A program made the translations under genes and the position numbers. Shown here in pieces: positions 1 through 9,443 of a DNA stretch of 64,000 nucleotides. The stretch covers positions 304,210 to 368,209 of the forward strand of contig NZ_JAGHKP010000003.1 in assembly GCF_017742215.1 (NCBI RefSeq). Direction: 5' to 3'. The DNA comes from Chitinophaga chungangae. GTDB taxonomy: Bacteria > Bacteroidota > Bacteroidia > Chitinophagales > Chitinophagaceae. Positions within the stretch are counted from its first letter, which is position 1; each line of letters starts with the position of its first letter. The notes under the pieces are model-generated. The model did not search any database, was not told the DNA's origin, and saw only the letters and a program-made list of their open reading frames with translations.

Positions 1-1
1 C

Positions 2-283
2 CTGGCGCCCGGCGTGGTGAACCAGGACGGGTCCATCGCCATCCGCATCGTGCAGGACACATTTTGCCGGCATCTCATCAAACGGTTGCGGAAGCCGCTG
101 GTATCTACTTCCGCCAACATCAGCGGCGAGCCTTCGCCCGCGTTGTTCGCTGAAGTGAGCGACGCCATCCGGAGCGGCGTGGATTATACCGTGAAGCACC
201 GCCAGCAGGACGGAACGCGCGCCCAACCTTCGCGTATTGTGCGCATCGGCAAAGATGGAGCACTGGAAATCATCCGTAATTGA
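2..283 (+). CDS. L-threonylcarbamoyladenylate synthase (Sua5/YrdC), C-terminal fragment
   Basis: This is the 3' end of a gene cut by the left window edge; the frame is open from base 2. Sua5/YrdC enzymes make threonylcarbamoyl-AMP from threonine, bicarbonate and ATP, the first step of the t6A modification of ANN-decoding tRNAs, in the cytosol. The visible part carries the family signature LVSTSANISGEPSP, followed by the closing stretch with PSRIVRIGKDG and LEIIRN, which is the normal C-terminus of the short (YrdC-like) form without an extra Sua5 domain. About half the protein is missing, so the start and the N-terminal substrate-binding residues cannot be judged. The cca gene follows after 32 nt on the same strand, putting two tRNA-maturation genes side by side. 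Confidence 0.88.
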   Translation: MAPGVVNQDGSIAIRIVQDTFCRHLIKRLRKPLVSTSANISGEPSPALFAEVSDAIRSGVDYTVKHRQQDGTRAQPSRIVRIGKDGALEIIRN

Positions 284-284
284 G

Positions 285-292
285 TACTTTTG
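285..292 (+). promoter_or_regulatory. Bacteroidota -7 promoter element (TACTTTTG) ahead of cca
   Basis: TACTTTTG matches the Bacteroidota -7 consensus TAnnTTTG exactly and ends 23 nt before the cca ATG. No clear TTG lies about 20 nt upstream, where the end of the preceding gene is, so strength is uncertain. A similar TAnnTTTG box recurs before several other genes in the window. Confidence 0.45.
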
Positions 293-315
293 CGCCCTAA
301 ACCACTAAAAAGCAT

Positions 316-1734
<1,419 letters not shown>

Positions 1735-1769
1735 TTTGGTATTTTTGCCATACGCTTAATGTAATTCAT

Positions 1770-2345
1770 ATGCCGGTATTGAAGTTCAGAGTTTACTGGG
1801 AGGAAGATGAGAGTGTCTACAGAGACATTGCGGTAAAGCCTACCCAGAATTTTTTGCAGTTCCATCAAGCCATATTAACCGCTTATGAGTTTGATTCCAA
1901 GCACAAGGCGACTTTTTTCCGTAGCAACGATAACTGGCAGCGCGGCCGGGAAATACTCCTGGAAAAAGACAGCGAGCCCCGCAAAGCCGAGCCCCTGCTG
2001 ATGACCGAAACGCCCATCGGCGCCATGGTGAGAGACCCGAACCAGAAATTCATCTATCTCTACGATTACGCCAAAAACTGGACATTCCTGGTGGAGCTGA
2101 TCGGTGTGGCGAAAGACGAGAATACCAAGCTCAGCTATCCCGCCTGCGTGCGCAAAGAAGGGCTCGCGCCCAGCCAGTACGGCACCAAAGGCCTCATCGG
2201 CGATAAACTCGTGGAAATGGAAGAAAAATATGATCTGAACCGCGAAGGCATGTCTGAAGACGGCTTTGGCGAAGAAGGAGAAGAAACGGAAGGTGAAGAC
2301 GACGGCATGGAAGAAGCCGGCGGCGAAGACGAGAACATGTTTTAA
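1770..2345 (+). CDS. Plasmid pRiA4b ORF-3-like protein with acidic C-terminal tail
   Basis: Small soluble 191-residue protein. The N-terminal 140 residues match the pRiA4b ORF-3 type of fold: a start with VLKFRVYWEEDESVYRDIAV, aromatic-rich LLMTETPIGAMV, then FIYLYDYAKNWTFLVELIGV. Residues from about 155 on are almost entirely Glu, Asp and Gly, a disordered acidic tail. The family has no settled biochemical role; the name comes from an Agrobacterium plasmid reading frame and does not imply mobility here. It has its own promoter and precedes miaA by 83 nt. A GC-rich hairpin at about 2344-2364 lies after the stop, but without a T-run. Confidence 0.75.
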   Translation: MPVLKFRVYWEEDESVYRDIAVKPTQNFLQFHQAILTAYEFDSKHKATFFRSNDNWQRGREILLEKDSEPRKAEPLLMTETPIGAMVRDPNQKFIYLYDYAKNWTFLVELIGVAKDENTKLSYPACVRKEGLAPSQYGTKGLIGDKLVEMEEKYDLNREGMSEDGFGEEGEETEGEDDGMEEAGGEDENMF

Positions 2346-2428
2346 AAGCCCCGCCGGGGGGCTTTCCCGCGCGTATTTACAACAAAAAAGCACCAACAGC
2401 CTGCGCCATACCGGCAAAGGCTTTTCAT

Positions 2429-3334
2429 ATGAAAAATACGGTTGTGGTACTTGCCGGGCCTACCGCTGTAGGCAAAACGGCCATGGCTATACGCCTCGCC
2501 GAAAAGCTGGGAACGGAGATCATTTCCGCCGATTCCCGCCAGTGTTACCGCGAACTGAGCATCGGTACCGCTAAGCCCGATGAAACCGAGCTGCAGGCCG
2601 TTCCCCACTATTTTATCAATTCCCATTCCATTGCCGAAGAAGTGAATGCCGCCATGTACGGGCAGCTTGCGCTGCGGTATGCAGACGAGATATTTTCGCG
2701 CCAACCCTTCGCCGTCGTAACGGGCGGCACCGGCTTGTACATCCGCGCTTTCCTGGAAGGGATGGACGAAATGCCCCCCGTGCCGGAAGCCCTGCGGCAG
2801 CAGCTGCGGCGGCAATACGAGGAAAAAGGGTTGCCATGGCTGCAGGAAACGCTGCGGGAGAAAGATCCCGCGTTCTACGCGCAGGCGGAGATCCACAACC
2901 CTCACCGGCTGCTGCGCGCGCTGGAAATATTCGAGGCCACGGGCCGCTCTATCGCCGATTTCCGCTCGGGCGCGAGACAGCAAAGGGATTTTAACGTGAT
3001 CAAGGTAGGATTGCAGCTGCCCAAAGAACTGCTGCACGAAAACATCCACCGCCGCGTCGATAAAATGATGGAAACCGGCCTGGTGGAAGAAGTGCGCAGC
3101 GTGCAGGTTTTCCGTGACCACAACGCCCTGCAGACCGTAGGTTACGCCGAGATATTCGATTATTTCGACGGCAAACAAACCCTGCCCCAGGCCATAGACG
3201 CCATCAAAACCCACACCCGCCAATACGCCAAACGCCAGCTCACCTGGTTCCGCCGAGACGCCGGTATGCAATGGTTCGATGCGCGGGAAGGCGATGCCCT
3301 TGAAGCCGCCGTGCTCCGGTCGCTCAAAGCATAA
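2429..3334 (+). CDS. miaA: tRNA dimethylallyltransferase
   Basis: Transfers a dimethylallyl group from DMAPP to N6 of A37 in tRNAs that read codons starting with U (i6A37). The P-loop GPTAVGKT lies at residues 10-17, followed by the catalytic and substrate block SADSRQCYRELSIGTAKP, VVTGGTGLYIRA and the RLLRALEIFEATG region. The C-terminal QYAKRQLTWFRRD motif is typical. At 301 residues it is full length for the family. With Sua5 and cca it makes a run of tRNA-maturation genes on the plus strand. The start is the ATG at 2429, giving the usual hydrophobic beta strand directly before the P-loop. Confidence 0.95.
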   Translation: MKNTVVVLAGPTAVGKTAMAIRLAEKLGTEIISADSRQCYRELSIGTAKPDETELQAVPHYFINSHSIAEEVNAAMYGQLALRYADEIFSRQPFAVVTGGTGLYIRAFLEGMDEMPPVPEALRQQLRRQYEEKGLPWLQETLREKDPAFYAQAEIHNPHRLLRALEIFEATGRSIADFRSGARQQRDFNVIKVGLQLPKELLHENIHRRVDKMMETGLVEEVRSVQVFRDHNALQTVGYAEIFDYFDGKQTLPQAIDAIKTHTRQYAKRQLTWFRRDAGMQWFDAREGDALEAAVLRSLKA

Positions 3335-3479
3335 AAATGAACGTTCACCTGTCCGGTTACGAACAAATTTAAAATTTACGCACTATATAAAGTAAGTGAA
3401 TAGAAAAGCACGTCAGTATGGCAAAAAAATTGCGTCCTCAGTCCTCGTTATTTCCGCAATTCTAATCAACTTATCCTGT

Positions 3480-5945
3480 ATGATCCGCAACTATCTAAAG
3501 ACCGCTTTCCGGAATGTATGGAAAAATAAAACCTATGCGCTGATCAATGTGGTGGGGCTTGCCATCGGCATGACGGCCTGCTTTTTTATTTTCCAGTATA
3601 CCTGGTTCGAAAGAAGTTATGACCAGTTTCACGACCGGCACGACCGGCTGTACAGGGTGCCCATATCTTACACGGGAAGTTTTGGCGGCGGCAAGCCGCT
3701 GGCTTCCAACCACCCGGCCGTAGGCCCGGCTATGATGGCCGAATTCCCCGAAGTGGAAAACGCGGCCAGGCTGGTGCGTTCGGGTGTTTTTGTGAAAACC
3801 AGCACCTTGTCTTACACAGACGCGAAGGGCAACGTTAAACGGTTTATTGAGCCGGAAAGTTATTTCGCCGATCCTTCTTTCCTGGAAATGTTCTCTTTCC
3901 CGTTCTCAGCGGGCAACGCGGCCACCGCCTTGCAAGACCCCAACAGCATCGTGATCACTTCGTCCATCGCGCGGAAATATTTTGGCGACGAAGACCCGAT
4001 ATCGAAAGTACTGGAAGTGAACGGCCGCCCGCTGAAGGTTACCGCGGTGCTGAAAGACGTGCCGGAAAACTCGCATGTCCGGTTCAATATCCTGATCCCC
4101 TTAAGCATCATCGATAAAGATTTCGGTTTGAATGAATGGGGCTGGCCAGAATTTTACAATTACGTGCAGCTCAGGCCCGGCGCCGATCCCGCGAAGGTCG
4201 CCGCGCGTTTTCCCGCTTTCATCGATCAACATCTCGGCGCGAAAATGAAAGAGCTGAACTTCCGCTCCCACTTTCATCTTCAACCGGTAACAGACATTCA
4301 CCTCCGCTCCGGATTCACCAACGAGCCGGAAGTGAGCGGCAACGAAAGGACCGTCAATTTTATGATCATCCTCGGTGTTTTCCTGCTCGTTATCGCCTGG
4401 ATCAACTACATCAACCTGAGCACGGCCAAATCGATGGAACGCGCACGGGAAGTAGGCCTCCGCAAAGTGATCGGCGCCACGCGCGTGCAGCTCGCCCTGC
4501 AGTTCATCCTGGAAGCTTTTATCATCAACTTCTTTGCGCTTCTGTTTTCCGCGTTGCTGGTTGTGGCCGCCACGCCGTTTTTTGACGCCTTTACCGGCAA
4601 ACAGATCTCCGCCACGTTCGCGCATGCGGGCATGTGGGGCCATTGGTCGCTGTGGGCGGGCTGCCTCGCCGTATTTGTGCTGGGCGCATTGCAGGTAGGC
4701 GCATTCCCGGCATTGGCCCTTTCCGCTTACAAACCCATTACCGTACTGAAAGGAAAAATACAGCTGGCCAAAGGAAGCGTGCCGCTCCGCAAGGTTTTGG
4801 TCGGGTTTCAATTCACGATGTCGATCGTGCTCATTGCCGGCACCGTAACAGTGTACAAACAACTTTCGTACATGCGCAACCAGGATCTTGGTTACAACCA
4901 GGAACAGCTGCTGGTCGTAAAAGCCCCGGCCGTTACGGATTCCACGTTCCAGTCAAAAACGGCGCTGCTGAAAACGCAGCTGGCGCAAAACCCTTCGGTA
5001 ACGGCCATGGCGCCGTCTTCCGAAATCCCCGGCAAACGCATCTTCGCTAATAACTCGATACGCAACGAAGGGCAGGAGAAAGCGCAGAATTTTATCACTA
5101 ACCTCCAGGAAATCGACCATGATTTTCTTCCTACCTACCAGATACCGCTGGCCGCCGGTCATAACCTCATGGGAGAACGGGCGGCGAATATCTTTGAAGC
5201 CAGGCAGGGCAAAGTGCTGGTGAACGAAACGCTGGCAAAACGGCTCGGTTTCCGCGACAACGAAAGCGCATTGGGCAACCGGATCATATTCGCGTCGTGG
5301 TTCGGGGATATTACCGGGGAGATCGTCGGGGTAGTGAAGGATTATCACCAGCGCTCGCTGAAAGATAAAATGAGCCCGATCCTCTATTATTACAACAGCA
5401 TCAGCCCCTGGAACTATTATTCGGTACGGCTAAAAACGGCGGATGCCGCCACGGTGCTGCCTTTTATCGAAGATCGTTTTAAAGCGCTGTTTCCCGGCAA
5501 CGCATTCGAAAGTTTTTTCCTCGACGATTATTTTAACCGGCAATACCTGTCAGACCAGCGTTTCGGCAAAATATTCGGCTTTTTTACCGGGCTCGCGATT
5601 TTTGTGGCCTGCCTTGGCCTGATCGGGCTGAGCACCTACAACATCAAGCTGCGCACCAAGGAGATCGGCATCCGCCGGGTGCTGGGCGCCACTTCGCAGG
5701 GCATTGTGTACCTTTTTTCGAAAGATTTCGTGAAACTCACGCTGATAGCGGCGTTGATAGCCTGCCCGGCGGTGTATTTTTTTGCCGGTCAATGGCTGGG
5801 CAATTTTGCGTTCCACATTCCGCTCAGCTGGTACATTTTTGTGCTGCCGCCGCTGGCGCTGATGTGCCTTGCCGTGCTGGCCACCGGCATACAAAGCCTG
5901 AAAGCTTCGCTCGTAAACCCGGTGAAAAGTCTGCGTAATGAATGA
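3480..5945 (+). CDS. ABC transporter permease, MacB/FtsX type (orphan)
   Basis: An 821-residue inner-membrane permease of the kind common in Bacteroidota. The N-terminus has MIRNYLKTAFRNVWKNK, one TM helix, then a MacB_PCD-like periplasmic domain; a first FtsX block near residues 285-400 (RAREVGLRKVIGATR is its signature); a second TM and periplasmic segment; and a second FtsX block at the C-terminus (RTKEIGIRRVLGATSQG). The frame is open upstream to a GTG at 3396, but the ATG at 3480 gives the conserved family N-terminus and is preferred. No ATPase subunit or membrane-fusion protein is nearby, so it must use partners encoded elsewhere. Related proteins act in mechanotransmission, lipoprotein or antimicrobial export; the substrate is unknown. 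Confidence 0.85.
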   Translation: MIRNYLKTAFRNVWKNKTYALINVVGLAIGMTACFFIFQYTWFERSYDQFHDRHDRLYRVPISYTGSFGGGKPLASNHPAVGPAMMAEFPEVENAARLVRSGVFVKTSTLSYTDAKGNVKRFIEPESYFADPSFLEMFSFPFSAGNAATALQDPNSIVITSSIARKYFGDEDPISKVLEVNGRPLKVTAVLKDVPENSHVRFNILIPLSIIDKDFGLNEWGWPEFYNYVQLRPGADPAKVAARFPAFIDQHLGAKMKELNFRSHFHLQPVTDIHLRSGFTNEPEVSGNERTVNFMIILGVFLLVIAWINYINLSTAKSMERAREVGLRKVIGATRVQLALQFILEAFIINFFALLFSALLVVAATPFFDAFTGKQISATFAHAGMWGHWSLWAGCLAVFVLGALQVGAFPALALSAYKPITVLKGKIQLAKGSVPLRKVLVGFQFTMSIVLIAGTVTVYKQLSYMRNQDLGYNQEQLLVVKAPAVTDSTFQSKTALLKTQLAQNPSVTAMAPSSEIPGKRIFANNSIRNEGQEKAQNFITNLQEIDHDFLPTYQIPLAAGHNLMGERAANIFEARQGKVLVNETLAKRLGFRDNESALGNRIIFASWFGDITGEIVGVVKDYHQRSLKDKMSPILYYYNSISPWNYYSVRLKTADAATVLPFIEDRFKALFPGNAFESFFLDDYFNRQYLSDQRFGKIFGFFTGLAIFVACLGLIGLSTYNIKLRTKEIGIRRVLGATSQGIVYLFSKDFVKLTLIAALIACPAVYFFAGQWLGNFAFHIPLSWYIFVLPPLALMCLAVLATGIQSLKASLVNPVKSLRNE

Positions 5946-5981
5946 ACGATTCATTAACTTCGGCCCACAAGAAAACTGTTT

Positions 5982-6344
5982 ATGAATTACGAAGACTTTG
6001 TAAAGAAACACGCCGGTGAAATGGTCGAAAAACTGCTGGCTGAAACGCTCAGCAAAGACGCTTTCGATATCCGCCACGATTACAACGACGAGGAACAATG
6101 GGCCGTTATCACCATGCACACGCTGGAAGACGATAACGAGATCTCCCTGAGAATGTACGGCAGCGACAAATACTGCCTGTATTTCGGGTACTACGACGAT
6201 GAGGATGATTTTCACGAGATACTGCAGCCATTGACGGAGGAAGAAAAAAATGCTGTTCCGAAAGGCCTGCAAAAAGCGATGGAAAAGGTGCTGGCCGACG
6301 AAAGAGGGCTGCGCCTGCCGGGCAATTTCCTGTCAAGGTCGTAA
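5982..6344 (+). CDS. Hypothetical acidic protein, 120 residues
   Basis: I do not recognise a family. The protein is soluble, acidic and has no signal peptide or membrane segment. It begins with an amphipathic helix region (MNYEDFVKKHAGEMVEKLL), then contains mixed beta-like segments rich in Asp, Glu and Tyr (a YYDDEDDF stretch), and ends with basic residues. TAACTTCG at 5955-5962, one mismatch from the -7 consensus, ends 19 nt before the ATG, and a terminator-like hairpin follows the stop, which together suggest a single-gene transcript. Codon use is like that of its neighbours, supporting a real gene. Confidence 0.65.
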   Translation: MNYEDFVKKHAGEMVEKLLAETLSKDAFDIRHDYNDEEQWAVITMHTLEDDNEISLRMYGSDKYCLYFGYYDDEDDFHEILQPLTEEEKNAVPKGLQKAMEKVLADERGLRLPGNFLSRS

Positions 6345-6360
6345 TGAACTTACCATATTG

Positions 6361-6387
6361 AAACCCGATCTTTTGAGCGGGTTTTTT
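6361..6387 (+). terminator. Rho-independent terminator after the 5982 gene
   Basis: A 7-bp stem (AAACCCG at 6361-6367 with CGGGTTT at 6378-6384) is followed by a T-run, 17 nt past the stop codon. Confidence 0.6.
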
Positions 6388-6429
6388 ATTGCCTGAATTT
6401 TCCCCTACTTTTAAACAAATACCCGGCCT

Positions 6430-7650
6430 ATGCGTCTGCCCGTCCTGCTATCGCTCCTTTTTTTCCTGCACGGCCCCCTGCGCGCAACGGTGCTGCATAC
6501 CGGCCATGGGCAGCGTTATACGAGCGTTTCCGGCGCCGCCAAAGCTGCCGCTCCGGGAGATACCATCCTGGTGCACAACGGCGTTTATCCCGGAGATCAG
6601 TCTTTACAGGGCTTGCGGGGCGCGCCCCGCAAATGGATCTGTATTCTTGCGGAAAAAAGGGGCGGCGTAACGTTTGAAGGCGGCATCAGCGCGTGGAAAG
6701 GCAGCGACGTGGCTTACCTGCGCATCGAAGGAATGGTATTCGCCCGTCAAACGGGCAACGGCCTCAATTTCGACGACGGCGGCACGTATGCGTCTCCCGC
6801 GCATCACATCGTTCTGCGCCACTGCATTTTCCGCGACATGGCCGCTACCGGCAACAACGACCTGTTGAAACTCTCCGGCGCGGACGACCTTCTCATCGAA
6901 GACTGCATTTTTTTAAACGGCTCGCCCGGCGGCAGCGGCATCGATATGGTGGGGTGTCACAATAGCCTCCTTCGCGGTTGCCGCTTTGAAAATATGGGCG
7001 CCAATGCGGTGCAGATGAAAGGAGGAAGCAGCCACATCAATATAGAAGCCTGTAAGTTCAAAAACGCCGGCAGCAGGGCGTTGAACCTGGGCGGCAGCAC
7101 GGGGGAAGCGTTTTTCAGGCCGGCGGATGCCGCGTGGGAAGCGGCGGACCTGAAAGTGAGCGGCAATGTTTTTATCGGGTCTGAAGTGCCGGTGGCTTTT
7201 GTAGGCTGTATTCGCTCAGAAGTGGTGAACAATACCATTTACAAACCCACCAGGTGGGTCATCCGCATCCTGCAGGAAAACAGGGATACCGCGCGTTTCG
7301 TCAAATGCCGCGACAACGTTTTCCGTAATAACATCGTTTGTTTCGACGAGCAGCTGCGCACCGTTTGCAGCATCGGCGCCGGCACTGCGCCGGAAAGTTT
7401 TATTTTTTCCAATAACCTGTGGTTTCACACGGGGAACAATGCCTGGCAAGGCCCGCAGTTGCCCGTGAAAGAAACAGGAGGATTGACGGGGAAAGATCCT
7501 TTATTCGCCGGTCCCGGGAAGGAAGATTTTTCGATCGATGCGCGTAGTCCCGCCGCCCGCGCAGGTTTTCCGTCACCTTATCCCCCAAAAGACCACGCGG
7601 GGAACGATTTCCGGGGCCAGAGAGCCATCGGGGCTTTTGAAACGAAATGA
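6430..7650 (+). CDS. Secreted right-handed parallel beta-helix protein
   Basis: A 406-residue exported protein. Residues 1 to about 19 form a signal peptide (MRLPVLLSLLFFLHGPLRA). The body shows the periodic turns of a pectate-lyase or polysaccharide-lyase-like beta-helix: APGDTILVHNGVYPG near the start, then repeats such as IVLRHCIFRDMAATGNNDLL, LLIEDCIFLNGSPGG and INIEACKFKNAG, and a late VVNNTIYKP coil. The C-terminus (GNDFRGQRAIGAFE) is the usual cap of PbH1-repeat proteins. Such proteins bind or cleave acidic polysaccharides, but I see no assured catalytic residues. It is monocistronic, between two terminators; TACTTTTA at 6410-6417 is a one-mismatch -7 box. Confidence 0.78.
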   Translation: MRLPVLLSLLFFLHGPLRATVLHTGHGQRYTSVSGAAKAAAPGDTILVHNGVYPGDQSLQGLRGAPRKWICILAEKRGGVTFEGGISAWKGSDVAYLRIEGMVFARQTGNGLNFDDGGTYASPAHHIVLRHCIFRDMAATGNNDLLKLSGADDLLIEDCIFLNGSPGGSGIDMVGCHNSLLRGCRFENMGANAVQMKGGSSHINIEACKFKNAGSRALNLGGSTGEAFFRPADAAWEAADLKVSGNVFIGSEVPVAFVGCIRSEVVNNTIYKPTRWVIRILQENRDTARFVKCRDNVFRNNIVCFDEQLRTVCSIGAGTAPESFIFSNNLWFHTGNNAWQGPQLPVKETGGLTGKDPLFAGPGKEDFSIDARSPAARAGFPSPYPPKDHAGNDFRGQRAIGAFETK

Positions 7651-7695
7651 CCGCCTCCGCCTGAACTTAGTCCACACTGTTTTGTTATCCGAATA

Positions 7696-7729
7696 AAAAA
7701 GGAAGGACAAAAAACTGTCCTTCCTTTTT
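7696..7729. terminator. Bidirectional terminator between convergent genes
   Basis: A perfect 14-bp stem (AAAAAGGAAGGACA at 7696-7709 with its complement at 7716-7729) and a 6-nt loop. It has A-runs and T-runs on the two sides, so it can serve both the beta-helix gene (plus) and the porin gene (minus). Confidence 0.8.
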
Positions 7730-7749
7730 CGTATGCGGAATTTATATGA

Positions 7750-9345
7750 TCAGAACTTCAGCCCGACGGTCAGCACCACATTGCCGCCGCTCAGGTCGGC
7801 AGATGCGGTGTGCACCGGTACCGGGGAATCGGCGAGCGTGTAAGGCGTGTAGAGATCTTTCTGCAGGGTATGCACATAAGTGAGGTCTGCAAAGAAACCC
7901 CTGTTGCGGTAACCAACGCCGCCGCTGATCTTTTTCATGCTGGCGTCCACGTCGGAATAATCGGAGTTGTAAGGATTACCATAATAAGCAAAACCTGCTC
8001 TTACCGCGAATACGTTGAACTTCAGTTCGCCGCCCAAACGCATGTTCACAGCGCCTTTGTAGGCGTTCTCGATCACGTTGTTCAGCTGGTTGGCGATCGC
8101 CTGGTCTTCCGCGGCGCCTTTATTGTATTTGAACTGCGTGCCGCCATAGTTCACGTATTCCACGTCGGCGGTCACGAAGCCATGTTGCTGTTTTACGTCG
8201 GCGTTGGTGCCGAAAATGTAAGACACGCTGGCGAGTGCGCGGGAAGGCGTGCGAAGGCTGTATTCGTATTCTACGGGGAAACCGTCGGTGAGCTCTTCCG
8301 TATTCTGATAACGTTGAATGTCTGAGCCATCGGTGGCGGGCGGTACAACCGGGGGATTACCGATGGGCAGGTTTTCCGTATTCACCGCCAGGTAGGCCGT
8401 AGACGCATCCCTCATGTTGTACCAGGTGGGGGTGTGATAAGCGATACCCAGGCGCAGGCTCGGCATGGGCGCATAAATGATGCCCAGCTTGGAGTTGAAG
8501 CCCACCGCGTCGGTGGTCAGGTTCTCGGTATGTTCGAAAAAGGAAAAATCGTTGTCCGCGTCGCCGGAATTATCATCTTCCGCGAACGTTCTGTTGCGTT
8601 CGTAGTGAATGGTCGGGAAGTTGACGGAAACGCCGATGTAGAGCTGTTCGTTGTAGTTGCCGCCGAAACCGAGGGAAAATTCGTCCAGCCCGCCTTTTTC
8701 CTTCACAAGGTCCTGCTGGTAAACGCCGCCGGTGGTAGGATTGACCACGGTGTAATATTTATTTGCAGCCGGATCGTTGTCGAAATTCAGCAGGTAGGTA
8801 TTGTAACCAAGGCTGGCGCCGAGCGGGAACTGCGCGGAAGCGTCGCCTGAGGGAACGGGGCCGCCTGCGTTCAGCGATTCCACCCATTTGTCGGAATAGC
8901 TGGTGGTTTCGTTCAGGCCGGCAATGGATGTCCTGTTATTAAAACTTGCCAGGCGGTTGTAATCCAGCGAAAAAGCGAAGTTTTTCCAGGGTGAGTTCGG
9001 GTTGCGGCGGGTGGGTATCCCGAAAACGATGCCGACATTGTTGAGCATGGCGCCGCTTTTATCCGCGTCCGTAGCCGTGCCGATATAATTGTAGCTGTTG
9101 CTGCGGAAGTAAAAACCCGGTGAAACGTTCACTTCACTTGTTTTGAAAAAACCAAGACCGGCGGGATTGACGTGGGTAGCGGTAATATCGCCTCCCAGCG
9201 AACCTGCCGCGCCGCCGATAGCCTGTGTGCGGGCCGTCCCTCCGGTGGTGAGGCGGCTGTACCGCAAGGCATCCCCTTCATCCTGCGCTGCTACACTGGC
9301 GGATATACCTGTGGCTATCAAAAGAAATGCGATTCTTTTATTCAT
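7750..9345 (-). CDS. OmpP1/FadL-family outer-membrane transport protein
   Basis: A 531-residue outer-membrane beta-barrel. The start chosen is the ATG at 9345, which gives a clean signal peptide ending in SVAAQ; an upstream in-frame start would add 19 unlikely residues. The N-terminal region (RYSRLTTGGTARTQAIGGA, then THVNPAGLGFFKTSEV) is the hallmark of the OmpP1/FadL/TodX group in Bacteroidota, where the hatch domain contacts the ligand. The chain then alternates aromatic-rich strands and ends in VVLTVGLKF, a typical barrel C-terminus. FadL relatives pass long-chain fatty acids or other hydrophobic compounds; the substrate here is unknown. The gene has a TATATTTG box at 9380-9387 that abuts a large inverted repeat. 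Confidence 0.85.
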   Translation of the reverse strand: MNKRIAFLLIATGISASVAAQDEGDALRYSRLTTGGTARTQAIGGAAGSLGGDITATHVNPAGLGFFKTSEVNVSPGFYFRSNSYNYIGTATDADKSGAMLNNVGIVFGIPTRRNPNSPWKNFAFSLDYNRLASFNNRTSIAGLNETTSYSDKWVESLNAGGPVPSGDASAQFPLGASLGYNTYLLNFDNDPAANKYYTVVNPTTGGVYQQDLVKEKGGLDEFSLGFGGNYNEQLYIGVSVNFPTIHYERNRTFAEDDNSGDADNDFSFFEHTENLTTDAVGFNSKLGIIYAPMPSLRLGIAYHTPTWYNMRDASTAYLAVNTENLPIGNPPVVPPATDGSDIQRYQNTEELTDGFPVEYEYSLRTPSRALASVSYIFGTNADVKQQHGFVTADVEYVNYGGTQFKYNKGAAEDQAIANQLNNVIENAYKGAVNMRLGGELKFNVFAVRAGFAYYGNPYNSDYSDVDASMKKISGGVGYRNRGFFADLTYVHTLQKDLYTPYTLADSPVPVHTASADLSGGNVVLTVGLKF

Positions 9346-9379
9346 CTTAAAAAGTCTGGTGAAAAAATAAAGTGCGGGA

Positions 9380-9387
9380 CAAATATA
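9380..9387 (-). promoter_or_regulatory. -7 promoter element (TATATTTG) of the FadL-like gene
   Basis: Read on the minus strand this is TATATTTG, an exact TAnnTTTG match 34 nt before the start codon at 9345. The region where a -33 element should lie falls inside the 18-bp inverted repeat at 9392-9433, and no TTG is present there. Confidence 0.5.
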
Positions 9388-9391
9388 AGAA

Positions 9392-9433
9392 TTATCAGTC
9401 ACGTATTATGTATTGATAATACGTGACTGATAA
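9392..9433. repeat. Perfect 18-bp inverted repeat with 6-nt spacer
   Basis: TTATCAGTCACGTATTAT at 9392-9409 is exactly complementary to 9416-9433. It lies between the stop of the lipoprotein gene (9444) and the promoter box of the FadL-like gene. The arms are AT-rich, unlike most terminators in this window, and no T-run follows on the minus strand. It may be an operator covering the -33 region, or an RNA hairpin ending the lipoprotein transcript; the sequence alone does not decide. Confidence 0.85.
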
Positions 9434-9443
9434 GTATATGGCA

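Noticed and set aside
1770..2345. Mobile-element call based on the pRiA4b ORF-3 name.
   Set aside because: No transposase, inverted repeats or target duplications flank it. The gene has normal composition and a native promoter.
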